The translations under genes were made by a program, and so were the position numbers. A DNA stretch of 22,841 bases from an uncultured Fusobacterium sp. Its GTDB lineage: Bacteria > Fusobacteriota > Fusobacteriia > Fusobacteriales > Fusobacteriaceae. The notes under the pieces are model-generated. The model was not told the DNA's origin, ran no database searches, and saw nothing but the letters and a program-made list of their open reading frames with translations. Location of the stretch: the NCBI GenBank assembly GCA_900543175.1, contig UQQO01000018.1:1-22841 (forward strand), read 5' to 3'. The stretch's first letter is position 1. Each line of letters starts with the position of its first letter. Below are positions 1 through 7,330 of this stretch, one piece after another.

Positions 1-120
1 TGACATGGAGTCAAATTGATGTTAAAAAAGAATAGAGATAACTTAACTTGACTAAGAATCGCCAAATACAAAGGTACTTTGTCAAAACCTAGCGATGTGC
101 TAGATAACTTAGCTTAGTTA
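1..120 (+). other. Possible IS200/IS605-type right end (remnant), non-coding
   Basis: No convincing gene is visible here. One reading frame, open from the left edge, stops at 33-35 (tail TWSQIDVKKE) and could be the last codons of a protein outside the window. It is followed by ACTAAGAATCGCC at 51-63. A hairpin can be drawn with a lower stem ATCGC 58-62 / GCGAT 92-96 and an upper stem ACAAAG 68-73 / CTTTGT 77-82 around a GTA loop. A competing hairpin, CTAGC 89-93 / GCTAG 99-103, overlaps the lower stem. From memory, the order of a tnpB-type stop, then TAAGAATC, then a hairpin resembles right ends of IS200/IS605-family elements and the 3' part of their guide RNA. The transposase gene itself is not in the window, so this is only a suggestion. 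Confidence 0.3.
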
Positions 121-122
121 GA

Positions 123-136
123 TAAACTATAGTTTA
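123..136. promoter_or_regulatory. 14-bp perfect palindrome upstream of the dus promoter
   Basis: TAAACTATAGTTTA is a perfect palindrome whose right edge is 42 bases before the -35 box of the promoter at 179-207. Its position would suit an upstream operator. In DNA this AT-rich a 14-bp palindrome can also arise by chance, and I recognise no regulator for it. Confidence 0.2.
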
Positions 137-178
137 ATAAAAAAATTGATAAAAAAATATTGAATATCCTCTGTTGTA

Positions 179-207
179 TTGAAAAAATATTATAAATATG
201 GTAAAAT
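179..207 (+). promoter_or_regulatory. Sigma70-type promoter for the dus-mutS-lpt genes
   Basis: The -35 box TTGAAA (179-184) is separated by 17 bases from the -10 box TAAAAT (202-207). A TG one base before the -10 (199-200) gives an extended -10. Transcription would begin near 214 and give a leader of about 40 bases, ending in GGAGG (239-243) ten bases before the ATG at 254. This is the only clear promoter before the first gene, and the next genes follow without room for another intergenic promoter until alaS. Confidence 0.65.
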
Positions 208-253
208 TTTTAGATTGAGATACCTTTTTAATGATATCGGAGGAAAATAATTT

Positions 254-1237
254 ATGATAAAAATATATACTGCACCAATAGCAGGAGTTACAGATTATAC
301 ATATAGAGGAATACTAAAAGAATTTAAGCCAGATCTACTATTTACAGAGATGGTAAGTATAAATGCTTTAGAAGTAGCATGTGAAAAAACTTTAAAAGTT
401 ATACTTAGATTGAGAGAGGGAGACTCTGTTCAACTTTTCGGTAAAGATATAAAAAAAATGGTTGAAAGTGCCAAATTTGTTGAAAGTTTAGGAGTAAAAC
501 ATATAGATATAAACTCTGGTTGTCCTATGAAAAAAATTGTAAACAATGGTTATGGGGCAGCTTTAATGGAGAATCCTGAACATGTAAGAGCTATGCTTTC
601 AGAGGTAAGAAGTGCTTTAAATGATAGTACAGATCTTTCAATAAAGATAAGAGCAGGTTATAAAGAGTCAAAAAATCCTGTTGAAATAGCTAAAATAGCT
701 GAAGAGGTAGGATGTAAACATATAACAGTCCATGGAAGAACTAGAGAGCAGATGTACACTGGAAAAGCTGATTGGAGTATTATAAAGCAAGTAAAAGAGA
801 GTGTAAACATCCCAGTAATAGGAAATGGAGATATATTTACTGCTGAAGATGCCAAAGAGAGAGTAGATTTTTCAGGAGTAGATGGAATTATGTTAGCAAG
901 GGGAATTTTTGGAAACCCTTGGTTAATAAGAGATATAAGAGAGTACTTCCAATATGGAAAAGTTTTGCACCTTGTGACACCAGAGGAAAAAGTAGATATG
1001 GCAATAGAGCATACTAGAAGAACTCAAATAGAGCATCCAGAGAGACCATTTATATTTGAACTTAGAAAGCATCTATGTTGGTATTTGAAAGGAATTAGAA
1101 AAAGTGCTGAATTTAAAGATAGAATTAATCATACAGATAGTTATGATGAAATAATCTCTCTTTTAGAAAAAGTTAAGGAAAATATTCAGCCTGAAGATTA
1201 TATAGAGATAGAAAATAGAGAACTTGAAAATATTTAA
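254..1237 (+). CDS. dusB: tRNA-dihydrouridine synthase, DusB-like
   Basis: This FMN-dependent enzyme reduces specific uridines in tRNA to dihydrouridine in the cytoplasm. The 327 residues match the family's usual length. The N-terminal TIM-barrel strand carries APIAGVTD (7-14). The signature NSGCP (87-91) contains the presumed catalytic Cys90, and KIRAGY (131-136), HGRTREQ (160-166), GNGDI (190-194) and the phosphate-binding stretch around GIMLARGIFGNPW (211-223) follow in the expected order. The ATG is preceded by GGAGG with ten-base spacing. The gene is first in the run and lies 12 bases before mutS. The assignment to the Dus family is firm. The DusB subtype is inferred from overall resemblance, and the modified positions in tRNA cannot be read from sequence. 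Confidence 0.9.
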   Translation: MIKIYTAPIAGVTDYTYRGILKEFKPDLLFTEMVSINALEVACEKTLKVILRLREGDSVQLFGKDIKKMVESAKFVESLGVKHIDINSGCPMKKIVNNGYGAALMENPEHVRAMLSEVRSALNDSTDLSIKIRAGYKESKNPVEIAKIAEEVGCKHITVHGRTREQMYTGKADWSIIKQVKESVNIPVIGNGDIFTAEDAKERVDFSGVDGIMLARGIFGNPWLIRDIREYFQYGKVLHLVTPEEKVDMAIEHTRRTQIEHPERPFIFELRKHLCWYLKGIRKSAEFKDRINHTDSYDEIISLLEKVKENIQPEDYIEIENRELENI

Positions 1238-1249
1238 GGAGTTGAGAGA

Positions 1250-3877
1250 GTGGCTGGAGAAACACCTTTAATGAAGCAATATAAAGAGATAAAAGCAGAA
1301 AATAAAGATAGCCTTCTTTTCTTTAGACTTGGAGATTTTTATGAAATGTTTTTTCAAGATGCAGTAATAGCATCAAAAGAGTTAGGATTGACACTGACAA
1401 GTAGAAATAGAGAAAAAGATCAAGATGTACCATTGGCAGGAGTTCCCTATCACTCTGTAGGATCATATATAGCTAAGCTTGTAAATAAAGGATATAAAGT
1501 GGCTATTTGTGAGCAAGTGGAGGACCCTAAAACAGCTAAAGGGATAGTTAAAAGAGAGGTAACTAGAGTAATTACTCCTGGTACAGTAATTGATACTGAG
1601 TATCTAGATGAGAAAAGTAATAACTACCTTATGGGAATTAAAATAGATGGAAATAGAGGGGCTATTGCCTATATGGATATTACTACTGGAGAGTTTAAAG
1701 CTAGTGAATTTCAAAGTGAAGATATAATATTTAAACTTTTAGGAGAGATTAATAAATTAGCTCCTAAAGAGATACTTTTAGATGAAAAAACTTATGATAG
1801 ATATGCAGAGGAGTTAAAAAAACACAACTCTTTAAACAATGTAAATCTAAATAGAGTTTTAGAAAAGAGAAAATCAGAGGATTTTCTAAAAAAATACTTC
1901 AATATAGTATCTTTAGATAGTTTTGGAATGCAAGATAAAAAATTGGCATCAACAGTATCAGCTACAGTCTTAGATTATGCAGTGGAACTACAAAAGGGAA
2001 AAGAATTACCAGTTAATAATATAGTTTATACAAGTAGTGAAAATGTTATGGAGTTAAATATAACAACTCAAAAAAATCTTGACATTATAGACAATTATAG
2101 AGATAAAAGTGGAGCAGGAACTCTATTATGGGTAATGGATGAGTGTATGACTTCTATGGGAAGCCGTCTTCTTAAAAAATTTATTAAAAATCCACTTTTA
2201 GATGTAGAAAAGATTCAAGCAAGACAAAAAAATGTGGCATTTTTTATAGAAAATGTTTTATTGAGAGAGGAAATTAGAGAGAAGTTAAAAAATATCTATG
2301 ATATAGAAAGAATAATAGGTAAACTTGTTCTTGAAACTGAAAATGGAAGAGATTTAGTTGCATTAAAATATTCTATAAAAAACTCTTTAGAGATATTGAA
2401 ACTTTTAAACGGAAACCCTATTTTTGCAATAGAGGTAAAAGAGTTAATTGATATATATAATCTAATTGAAAGAACAATAGTAGATGAACCACCATTTTCA
2501 ATAAGAGAGGGTGGAATAATAAAAGCTGGTTATAGTAGTGAGTTAGATGAGCTACATGGACTTTCAAAAGATGGAAAAAATTATATTTTAGAGATAGAAA
2601 ATAGAGAAAGAGAAAGAACAGGAATAAAAGGATTAAAGATAAAATACAATAAGGTATTTGGATATTTTATTGAAGTTACAAAGGCAAATGCACATCTTGT
2701 TCCTGAAGATTATATAAGAAAACAAACTTTAGCAAATGCTGAAAGATATATTGTACCAGATCTAAAAGAATATGAGGAAAAGGTATTAAATGCTAAGGAT
2801 AAGATTGAAAATTTAGAGTATCAACTATTTAAAGAGGTATCTTATGAGATAAAAAAATATAAAAATATCTTACAAGACTTAGCTTATCAAATATCATACT
2901 TAGATGTAGTTACAGATTTTGCTTATATAGCTATAAAAAATTCGTATATTCAGCCTGAAATACATGATGGAAAGGATATTGAAATAATAGCAGGACGTCA
3001 CCCAATAGTTGAAAAGCTTATTCCTAGTGGTGAGTTTGTTAAAAATAATATAGTCTTTGATGATAAACGTGAGATGATAATTTTAACTGGTCCAAATATG
3101 TCAGGTAAGTCTACATATATGAAACAGGTAGCCTTAATAATAATTATGGCACATATAGGTTCATATGTTCCAGCAAATTATGCTAAAATAGGATTAGTAG
3201 ATAAGATATTTACAAGGGTAGGGGCAAGTGATGACCTACTTACTGGACAATCTACATTTATGCTAGAGATGAGTGAGGTGGCAAATATAGTAAATAGTGC
3301 TACTGATAGATCATTCATAATCTTAGATGAGATTGGAAGAGGAACTTCAACTTTTGATGGAATCTCAATAGCTACAGCTATTACTGAGTATATACATGAG
3401 AGAATAGGAGCTAAAACAATATTTGCTACACACTACCATGAATTAACTCAATTAGAAGACAAGTTAGATAGAGCTGAAAACTTTAGAATTGAAGTTAAAG
3501 AGAATAAAAATGAGATAGTCTTTTTAAGAGAGATTGTAAAAGGTGGAGCAGATAAATCTTATGGAATAGAGGTTGCAAGATTAGCAGGACTGCCAAAAGA
3601 GATATTGGATAGATCAAAAAGTGTCTTGAAAAATCTTGAAGAGAGAAAAGAGATTATTGAGAAAAAACTTCAAGGAGAACAACTTATACTTTTTGGAACT
3701 CCAGAAGTTGAAAAGCAAGATAATGAAAGTGAAAAAAATAGTTTAAAAGGTAAAGAGATAACTAAGGAACAAAAGATAGTAATGAGGGTTTTAGAGGAGT
3801 TAGATCCTAATAGTATGACTCCTTTAGAAGCATTGATGAAACTTAATGAACTGAAAAAAATATTAAATAGGAGTTAG
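1250..3877 (+). CDS. mutS: DNA mismatch repair protein MutS
   Basis: MutS finds mispaired or looped bases in new DNA and, on ATP binding, becomes a sliding clamp that recruits MutL. The 875 residues are full length. The mismatch-binding domain carries the Phe-Tyr-Glu wedge (30-32, in GDFYEMF). Connector, lever and clamp domains fill about 120-550. The ATPase domain has Walker A GPNMSGKST (614-622), Walker B ILDE (691-694) followed by GRGTSTFDG, and the THYHEL motif (His728). The C-terminal LDPNSMTPLEAL segment matches the usual oligomerisation tail. The start is GTG, with AAGGAG (1236-1241) overlapping the dus stop codon and eight-base spacing. mutL is not adjacent; the next gene is an LPS-export gene whose ribosome binding site lies inside the end of mutS. 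Confidence 0.97.
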   Translation: MAGETPLMKQYKEIKAENKDSLLFFRLGDFYEMFFQDAVIASKELGLTLTSRNREKDQDVPLAGVPYHSVGSYIAKLVNKGYKVAICEQVEDPKTAKGIVKREVTRVITPGTVIDTEYLDEKSNNYLMGIKIDGNRGAIAYMDITTGEFKASEFQSEDIIFKLLGEINKLAPKEILLDEKTYDRYAEELKKHNSLNNVNLNRVLEKRKSEDFLKKYFNIVSLDSFGMQDKKLASTVSATVLDYAVELQKGKELPVNNIVYTSSENVMELNITTQKNLDIIDNYRDKSGAGTLLWVMDECMTSMGSRLLKKFIKNPLLDVEKIQARQKNVAFFIENVLLREEIREKLKNIYDIERIIGKLVLETENGRDLVALKYSIKNSLEILKLLNGNPIFAIEVKELIDIYNLIERTIVDEPPFSIREGGIIKAGYSSELDELHGLSKDGKNYILEIENRERERTGIKGLKIKYNKVFGYFIEVTKANAHLVPEDYIRKQTLANAERYIVPDLKEYEEKVLNAKDKIENLEYQLFKEVSYEIKKYKNILQDLAYQISYLDVVTDFAYIAIKNSYIQPEIHDGKDIEIIAGRHPIVEKLIPSGEFVKNNIVFDDKREMIILTGPNMSGKSTYMKQVALIIIMAHIGSYVPANYAKIGLVDKIFTRVGASDDLLTGQSTFMLEMSEVANIVNSATDRSFIILDEIGRGTSTFDGISIATAITEYIHERIGAKTIFATHYHELTQLEDKLDRAENFRIEVKENKNEIVFLREIVKGGADKSYGIEVARLAGLPKEILDRSKSVLKNLEERKEIIEKKLQGEQLILFGTPEVEKQDNESEKNSLKGKEITKEQKIVMRVLEELDPNSMTPLEALMKLNELKKILNRS

Positions 3878-3880
3878 ATT

Positions 3881-6571
3881 ATGAATAAAAAGAAAATCTA
3901 TATGATTATTTTTGCAGTTGTAATAATTTTAGGATATCTTAATTATTTTAAAGAGGAAAAGGATCTTTCAGATTTAAAAAAGGCTATTGAAACTACAAAT
4001 GTTACTTATGAAAGTGAAGATTATCATGTTGAAGCTGCTAAGCAGATAGATTATATTGATGAGAAAGAAACTGACTTTGAAAAAGCAAAGGCTCTAGTAA
4101 AAGATATGGTAATAAGTGGGGACAATGTTTTCATTGATAAAGTTAGAAACTTAGCATTGAAAAATAATATTTTAGGAATAAGTCCTAATGGTTGGAAGTT
4201 TAACACAGATTCAGCAAACTATGAGAAATTAAAAGATGAGATAACTTCAAATACAGGAGTATCAGCTTTTAATGAGGAAAAAAAGATTAAAATATCTGGT
4301 AAAAACTTTACTACAGATAGTAAAATGAGTTATATAGAGATAAAAGATGATGTTGTTCTAGAAAATGAGAGATTAAAACTAAAAGGGGATATTGGAAAAT
4401 ATAGTGACGCTAATAAGATAGTTGTACTTTCAGGAAATATATCTGTTTCAGGAGTAGATGAAAAAGATCAAGAAGTAGATGGAGATTTTAAAAATCTTAA
4501 ATACTTTGTAGATGATAAAGTTCTTGAGGCATGGGAACCATTTTCTATAACATATGATGGGGTAAAGCTATCAGGAGAAAGCCTTTGGTATCAAGATGGA
4601 GTTGAGGCATTAAAAATCTCTAAAAATGTGGTAATAGAAACATCTGGATATACAATATATGTAGATAGAATTGAAAAAGAAGCCAATAGTAATATTGTTA
4701 AGTTCTATGGAAAAGTTAAAGGATCAAATGGAGTTTACTCTTTTGAGGGAGCAGAGGGAATATATAATATAGATAGTGAAAAACTAGAGTTATATGGAAA
4801 TGTAATTGTAACTTCTACAAAGGGAGAAAAACTTAATGCTGATAAGATAGTTTATGATAATAAAACTAAGTTTATAACAGCTTATGGAGAGAAAAAAGAT
4901 CTATTATATGTTTCAAATAACGGAGAGCTAAGAAGTAGAGAGTTTAGATATAACAATGAAACTCAAGAGGCATTTGCAGATAAAAAATATGACTTTAGAA
5001 GTTTAAAATATGATAGCACAGGAGAGAAATTCTATTTTAATAATATAACAAAAGATGGTTATGTTATAAATGGAAAGGTAATTGATAAGATTAAAAAGCA
5101 AAGTGCAAAGGGAAATAGATTAGACTTTAATAGTGAAATTAAGATATATAAGATAAAAGATAATGCTGTTTTTGAAAATGAAGATTATAGAGTTGAAAGC
5201 AGTGATATTAATTATGATGGTAGCACAGGAAAAGTTACAACACCAGCAGATTATAAGGTTACTCAACTTAAAAATGGTATTGAATTTGTAGGAAAAGGTG
5301 CTGACTATGATGAAAATACAGGAAATCTTTTAAGTAATGGGGTAATTAATGCTTTAGGAAGTAATTTCAAAGCAAGTGGAAATAATTTAACTTATAATAA
5401 TAAAACAGGAGCAGGGGAGTTACAAAGTAACATATTCTTTGAAAATACAGATAATGGAACTACTGTAACTGGAGATAAACTTCTTTTCCAAAAGGATAAT
5501 TCAGTTGAGATTGTAGGTAATCTTGTAATAACAAGTGAAAAAATTATAGCAAAATCTGCTAGAGGAAAGTATAATTTAAAAGAGGAGAAAGTTTATATTC
5601 CTGAAAAGATAGATTTTGAAAGTAAAGACAAATTAACTTCTGGAACTATGTCAAATGGAACTTACGATATTAAGAGAGAGATCTTTACTGGAAAAGATTT
5701 TAAAGGAAAGAATAAGGATACAGATATAACAAGTTCTCTAGTAAAGTATTTTACAAAAGAAAATAGAATAGAGTTTGGAAAGAACAGTGTAATAAAAACT
5801 CCTGAAACAACTTTAAAGGGAAATAAGTTAGACTATAATTTGAATAGTGAATTAGCTACAGCAAAAGAACCATATACAGTATTCTATGATGAGTTTACAA
5901 TAAAAGGTAACAGTGGAACTTTTGATAATAAAAATGGAATCTTTAAGAGTAATAAAGCTGATATAACTTCTAAAAGTGGAGATAAATTTGTAGCTGATAA
6001 AGCAGATGGAAATCTACATGAAATGAGAATGGACTTTATTGGAAATGCTAAAGGACATACAAATTATGATGGTAAGAGAACAGATTTTTCTGGAGATTTT
6101 GCAAGAGTTTACTTTAAAAAAGATGCAGATGGGTATAAGGCAATAAGAAGTGAAATTAAGAAAAATGCTGTATTTATTCAAGAGGATAAAACTTTAAAAT
6201 CTGATTATATAGAAGCTGATATTGAAAGAAATCTTATTTTTGCAAGAGATAATACAAAGATGATTGTAAAAGATAAAGATAATGGAGATATTATAATAAC
6301 TTCTGATATTGCTGAAATAAATATGAATAATGATACTGCAACTCTTATTGGAGATGTTTATATTGAAAATATTAATAAAGATCAAGGAAAAACTGTAATA
6401 ACAGCAGATAAGGGAATAGCTAGACAAAAAACAGGAATACTTGATTTAATAGGAAATGTAAAAATAGAAAATGCAGAATCAGTAGTAGAATCAGATGAGG
6501 CAATATATAACATGAACACTAAAAAATTAAAAGCTAAAGGGCATGTATATATCAACCATAAAAATCAATAA
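3881..6571 (+). CDS. Giant LptC/LptA (OstA)-like LPS-transport bridge protein
   Basis: This is an 896-residue protein with one N-terminal membrane anchor (about 5-23) and a periplasmic remainder. Residues 24-160 look LptC-like. From about 165 to 893 the chain is made of short repeats of the form (hydrophobic)-x-Y/F-D/N-x-x-T/N, then a strand, then a G-N/D-V turn. Examples are GIYNIDSEKLELYGNVIV, AEINMNNDTATLIGDVYI and AIYNMNTKKLKAKGHVYI. I count about 24 units averaging 30 residues, the pattern of the LptA/OstA beta-jellyroll. E. coli LptC and LptA are each under 200 residues, so this chain could hold several LptA equivalents. The next gene is lptB, ten bases on. AGGAG (3869-3873) sits within mutS. 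The inferred role is carrying LPS from the LptB/F/G extractor across the periplasm. Family-level assignment is confident; the exact architecture is inferred. Confidence 0.8.
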   Translation: MNKKKIYMIIFAVVIILGYLNYFKEEKDLSDLKKAIETTNVTYESEDYHVEAAKQIDYIDEKETDFEKAKALVKDMVISGDNVFIDKVRNLALKNNILGISPNGWKFNTDSANYEKLKDEITSNTGVSAFNEEKKIKISGKNFTTDSKMSYIEIKDDVVLENERLKLKGDIGKYSDANKIVVLSGNISVSGVDEKDQEVDGDFKNLKYFVDDKVLEAWEPFSITYDGVKLSGESLWYQDGVEALKISKNVVIETSGYTIYVDRIEKEANSNIVKFYGKVKGSNGVYSFEGAEGIYNIDSEKLELYGNVIVTSTKGEKLNADKIVYDNKTKFITAYGEKKDLLYVSNNGELRSREFRYNNETQEAFADKKYDFRSLKYDSTGEKFYFNNITKDGYVINGKVIDKIKKQSAKGNRLDFNSEIKIYKIKDNAVFENEDYRVESSDINYDGSTGKVTTPADYKVTQLKNGIEFVGKGADYDENTGNLLSNGVINALGSNFKASGNNLTYNNKTGAGELQSNIFFENTDNGTTVTGDKLLFQKDNSVEIVGNLVITSEKIIAKSARGKYNLKEEKVYIPEKIDFESKDKLTSGTMSNGTYDIKREIFTGKDFKGKNKDTDITSSLVKYFTKENRIEFGKNSVIKTPETTLKGNKLDYNLNSELATAKEPYTVFYDEFTIKGNSGTFDNKNGIFKSNKADITSKSGDKFVADKADGNLHEMRMDFIGNAKGHTNYDGKRTDFSGDFARVYFKKDADGYKAIRSEIKKNAVFIQEDKTLKSDYIEADIERNLIFARDNTKMIVKDKDNGDIIITSDIAEINMNNDTATLIGDVYIENINKDQGKTVITADKGIARQKTGILDLIGNVKIENAESVVESDEAIYNMNTKKLKAKGHVYINHKNQ

Positions 6572-6580
6572 GGGGGAATT

Positions 6581-7306
6581 ATGAAAAGTCTAATAGCTCA
6601 AAATCTTACTAAAAGTTATAAGAAAAGAACAGTTGTGGACAATGTAAGCCTTGAAGTAAATAAGGGAGAGGTAGTTGGACTTTTAGGACCAAATGGTGCA
6701 GGAAAGACTACAACTTTCTATATGATAACTGGGATAATAAAGCCAGAAACTGGAACAGTATATTGTGATAATGTGGATGTTACAGCATATCCTATGTTTA
6801 AAAGAGCAAATATGGGAATAGGTTATCTAGCTCAAGAACCATCAGTTTTTAGAAATTTAACTGTTGAAGAGAATATAGCAGCTGTACTTGAGATGAAGGG
6901 TATGGCTAAAAAAGAGCAACAAATTATAATAGAGAAGTTAATGGAAGAGTTTAAGTTAACACATGTGAGAAAATCTTTAGGTTACTCATTGTCTGGGGGA
7001 GAGAGAAGAAGAATAGAGATAGCTAGAACAATAGCTAATAACCCTAGTTTTATTCTACTAGATGAACCTTTTGCTGGGGTAGACCCAATAGCAGTAGAGG
7101 ATATTCAACAGATAATAAGATACCTTAGAGATAGAGGACTTGGAATCTTAATAACAGATCACAGTGTAAGAGAAACTTTGAGAATAACAGAAAAAGCCTA
7201 TATAATGGCAAATGGTAAGGTTCTTATCAGTGGAACTCCACAGGAGATAGCTGATAATGAAACTGCTAGAAAAATTTACTTAGGAGAAAAATTTAAATTA
7301 GATTAA
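6581..7306 (+). CDS. lptB: LPS export ABC transporter ATPase LptB
   Basis: LptB is the cytoplasmic ATPase that powers extraction of LPS from the inner membrane by the LptF/LptG permeases. The 241 residues match E. coli LptB in length. Walker A is GPNGAGKT (36-43), the Q-loop glutamine is Gln85 in LAQEPS, the ABC signature is LSGGE (137-141) followed by RRRIEIAR, Walker B is FILLDE (157-162) with FAGVDP next, and the switch histidine is His194 in ITDHSVRET. The ERRR after the signature and the FAGVDP D-loop are typical of LptB rather than of general branched-chain amino acid ATPases. AGGGGG (6571-6576) overlaps the stop of the preceding gene. Candidate partners are encoded at 15491 and 16568. 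The 3' end holds a likely promoter for alaS. Confidence 0.93.
   Translation: MKSLIAQNLTKSYKKRTVVDNVSLEVNKGEVVGLLGPNGAGKTTTFYMITGIIKPETGTVYCDNVDVTAYPMFKRANMGIGYLAQEPSVFRNLTVEENIAAVLEMKGMAKKEQQIIIEKLMEEFKLTHVRKSLGYSLSGGERRRIEIARTIANNPSFILLDEPFAGVDPIAVEDIQQIIRYLRDRGLGILITDHSVRETLRITEKAYIMANGKVLISGTPQEIADNETARKIYLGEKFKLD
7178..7206 (+). promoter_or_regulatory. Likely alaS promoter inside lptB
   Basis: TTGAGA (7178-7183, one mismatch to TTGACA), a 17-base spacer and a perfect TATAAT (7201-7206) lie within the lptB coding sequence. Transcription would start near 7213, about 118 bases before the alaS ATG. It is one of the closest matches to the sigma70 consensus that I saw in the window. It would allow alaS to be transcribed independently of the mutS-lpt genes. 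The composition is AT-rich, so chance similarity remains possible. Confidence 0.45.
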
Positions 7307-7330
7307 ATTTTAAATATTTGGAGGAAAAAC

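Noticed and set aside
60..120. Three-way-junction riboswitch in the leader region
   Set aside because: Hairpins at 68-82 and 89-103 can be joined by a CTAAG/CTTAG pairing, but the region lies upstream of the identified promoter, so it would not be in the dus mRNA, and no known aptamer core is seen.
7307..7330. T-box leader for alaS
   Set aside because: The 24-base gap cannot hold a T-box, and no T-box bulge motif is visible upstream.
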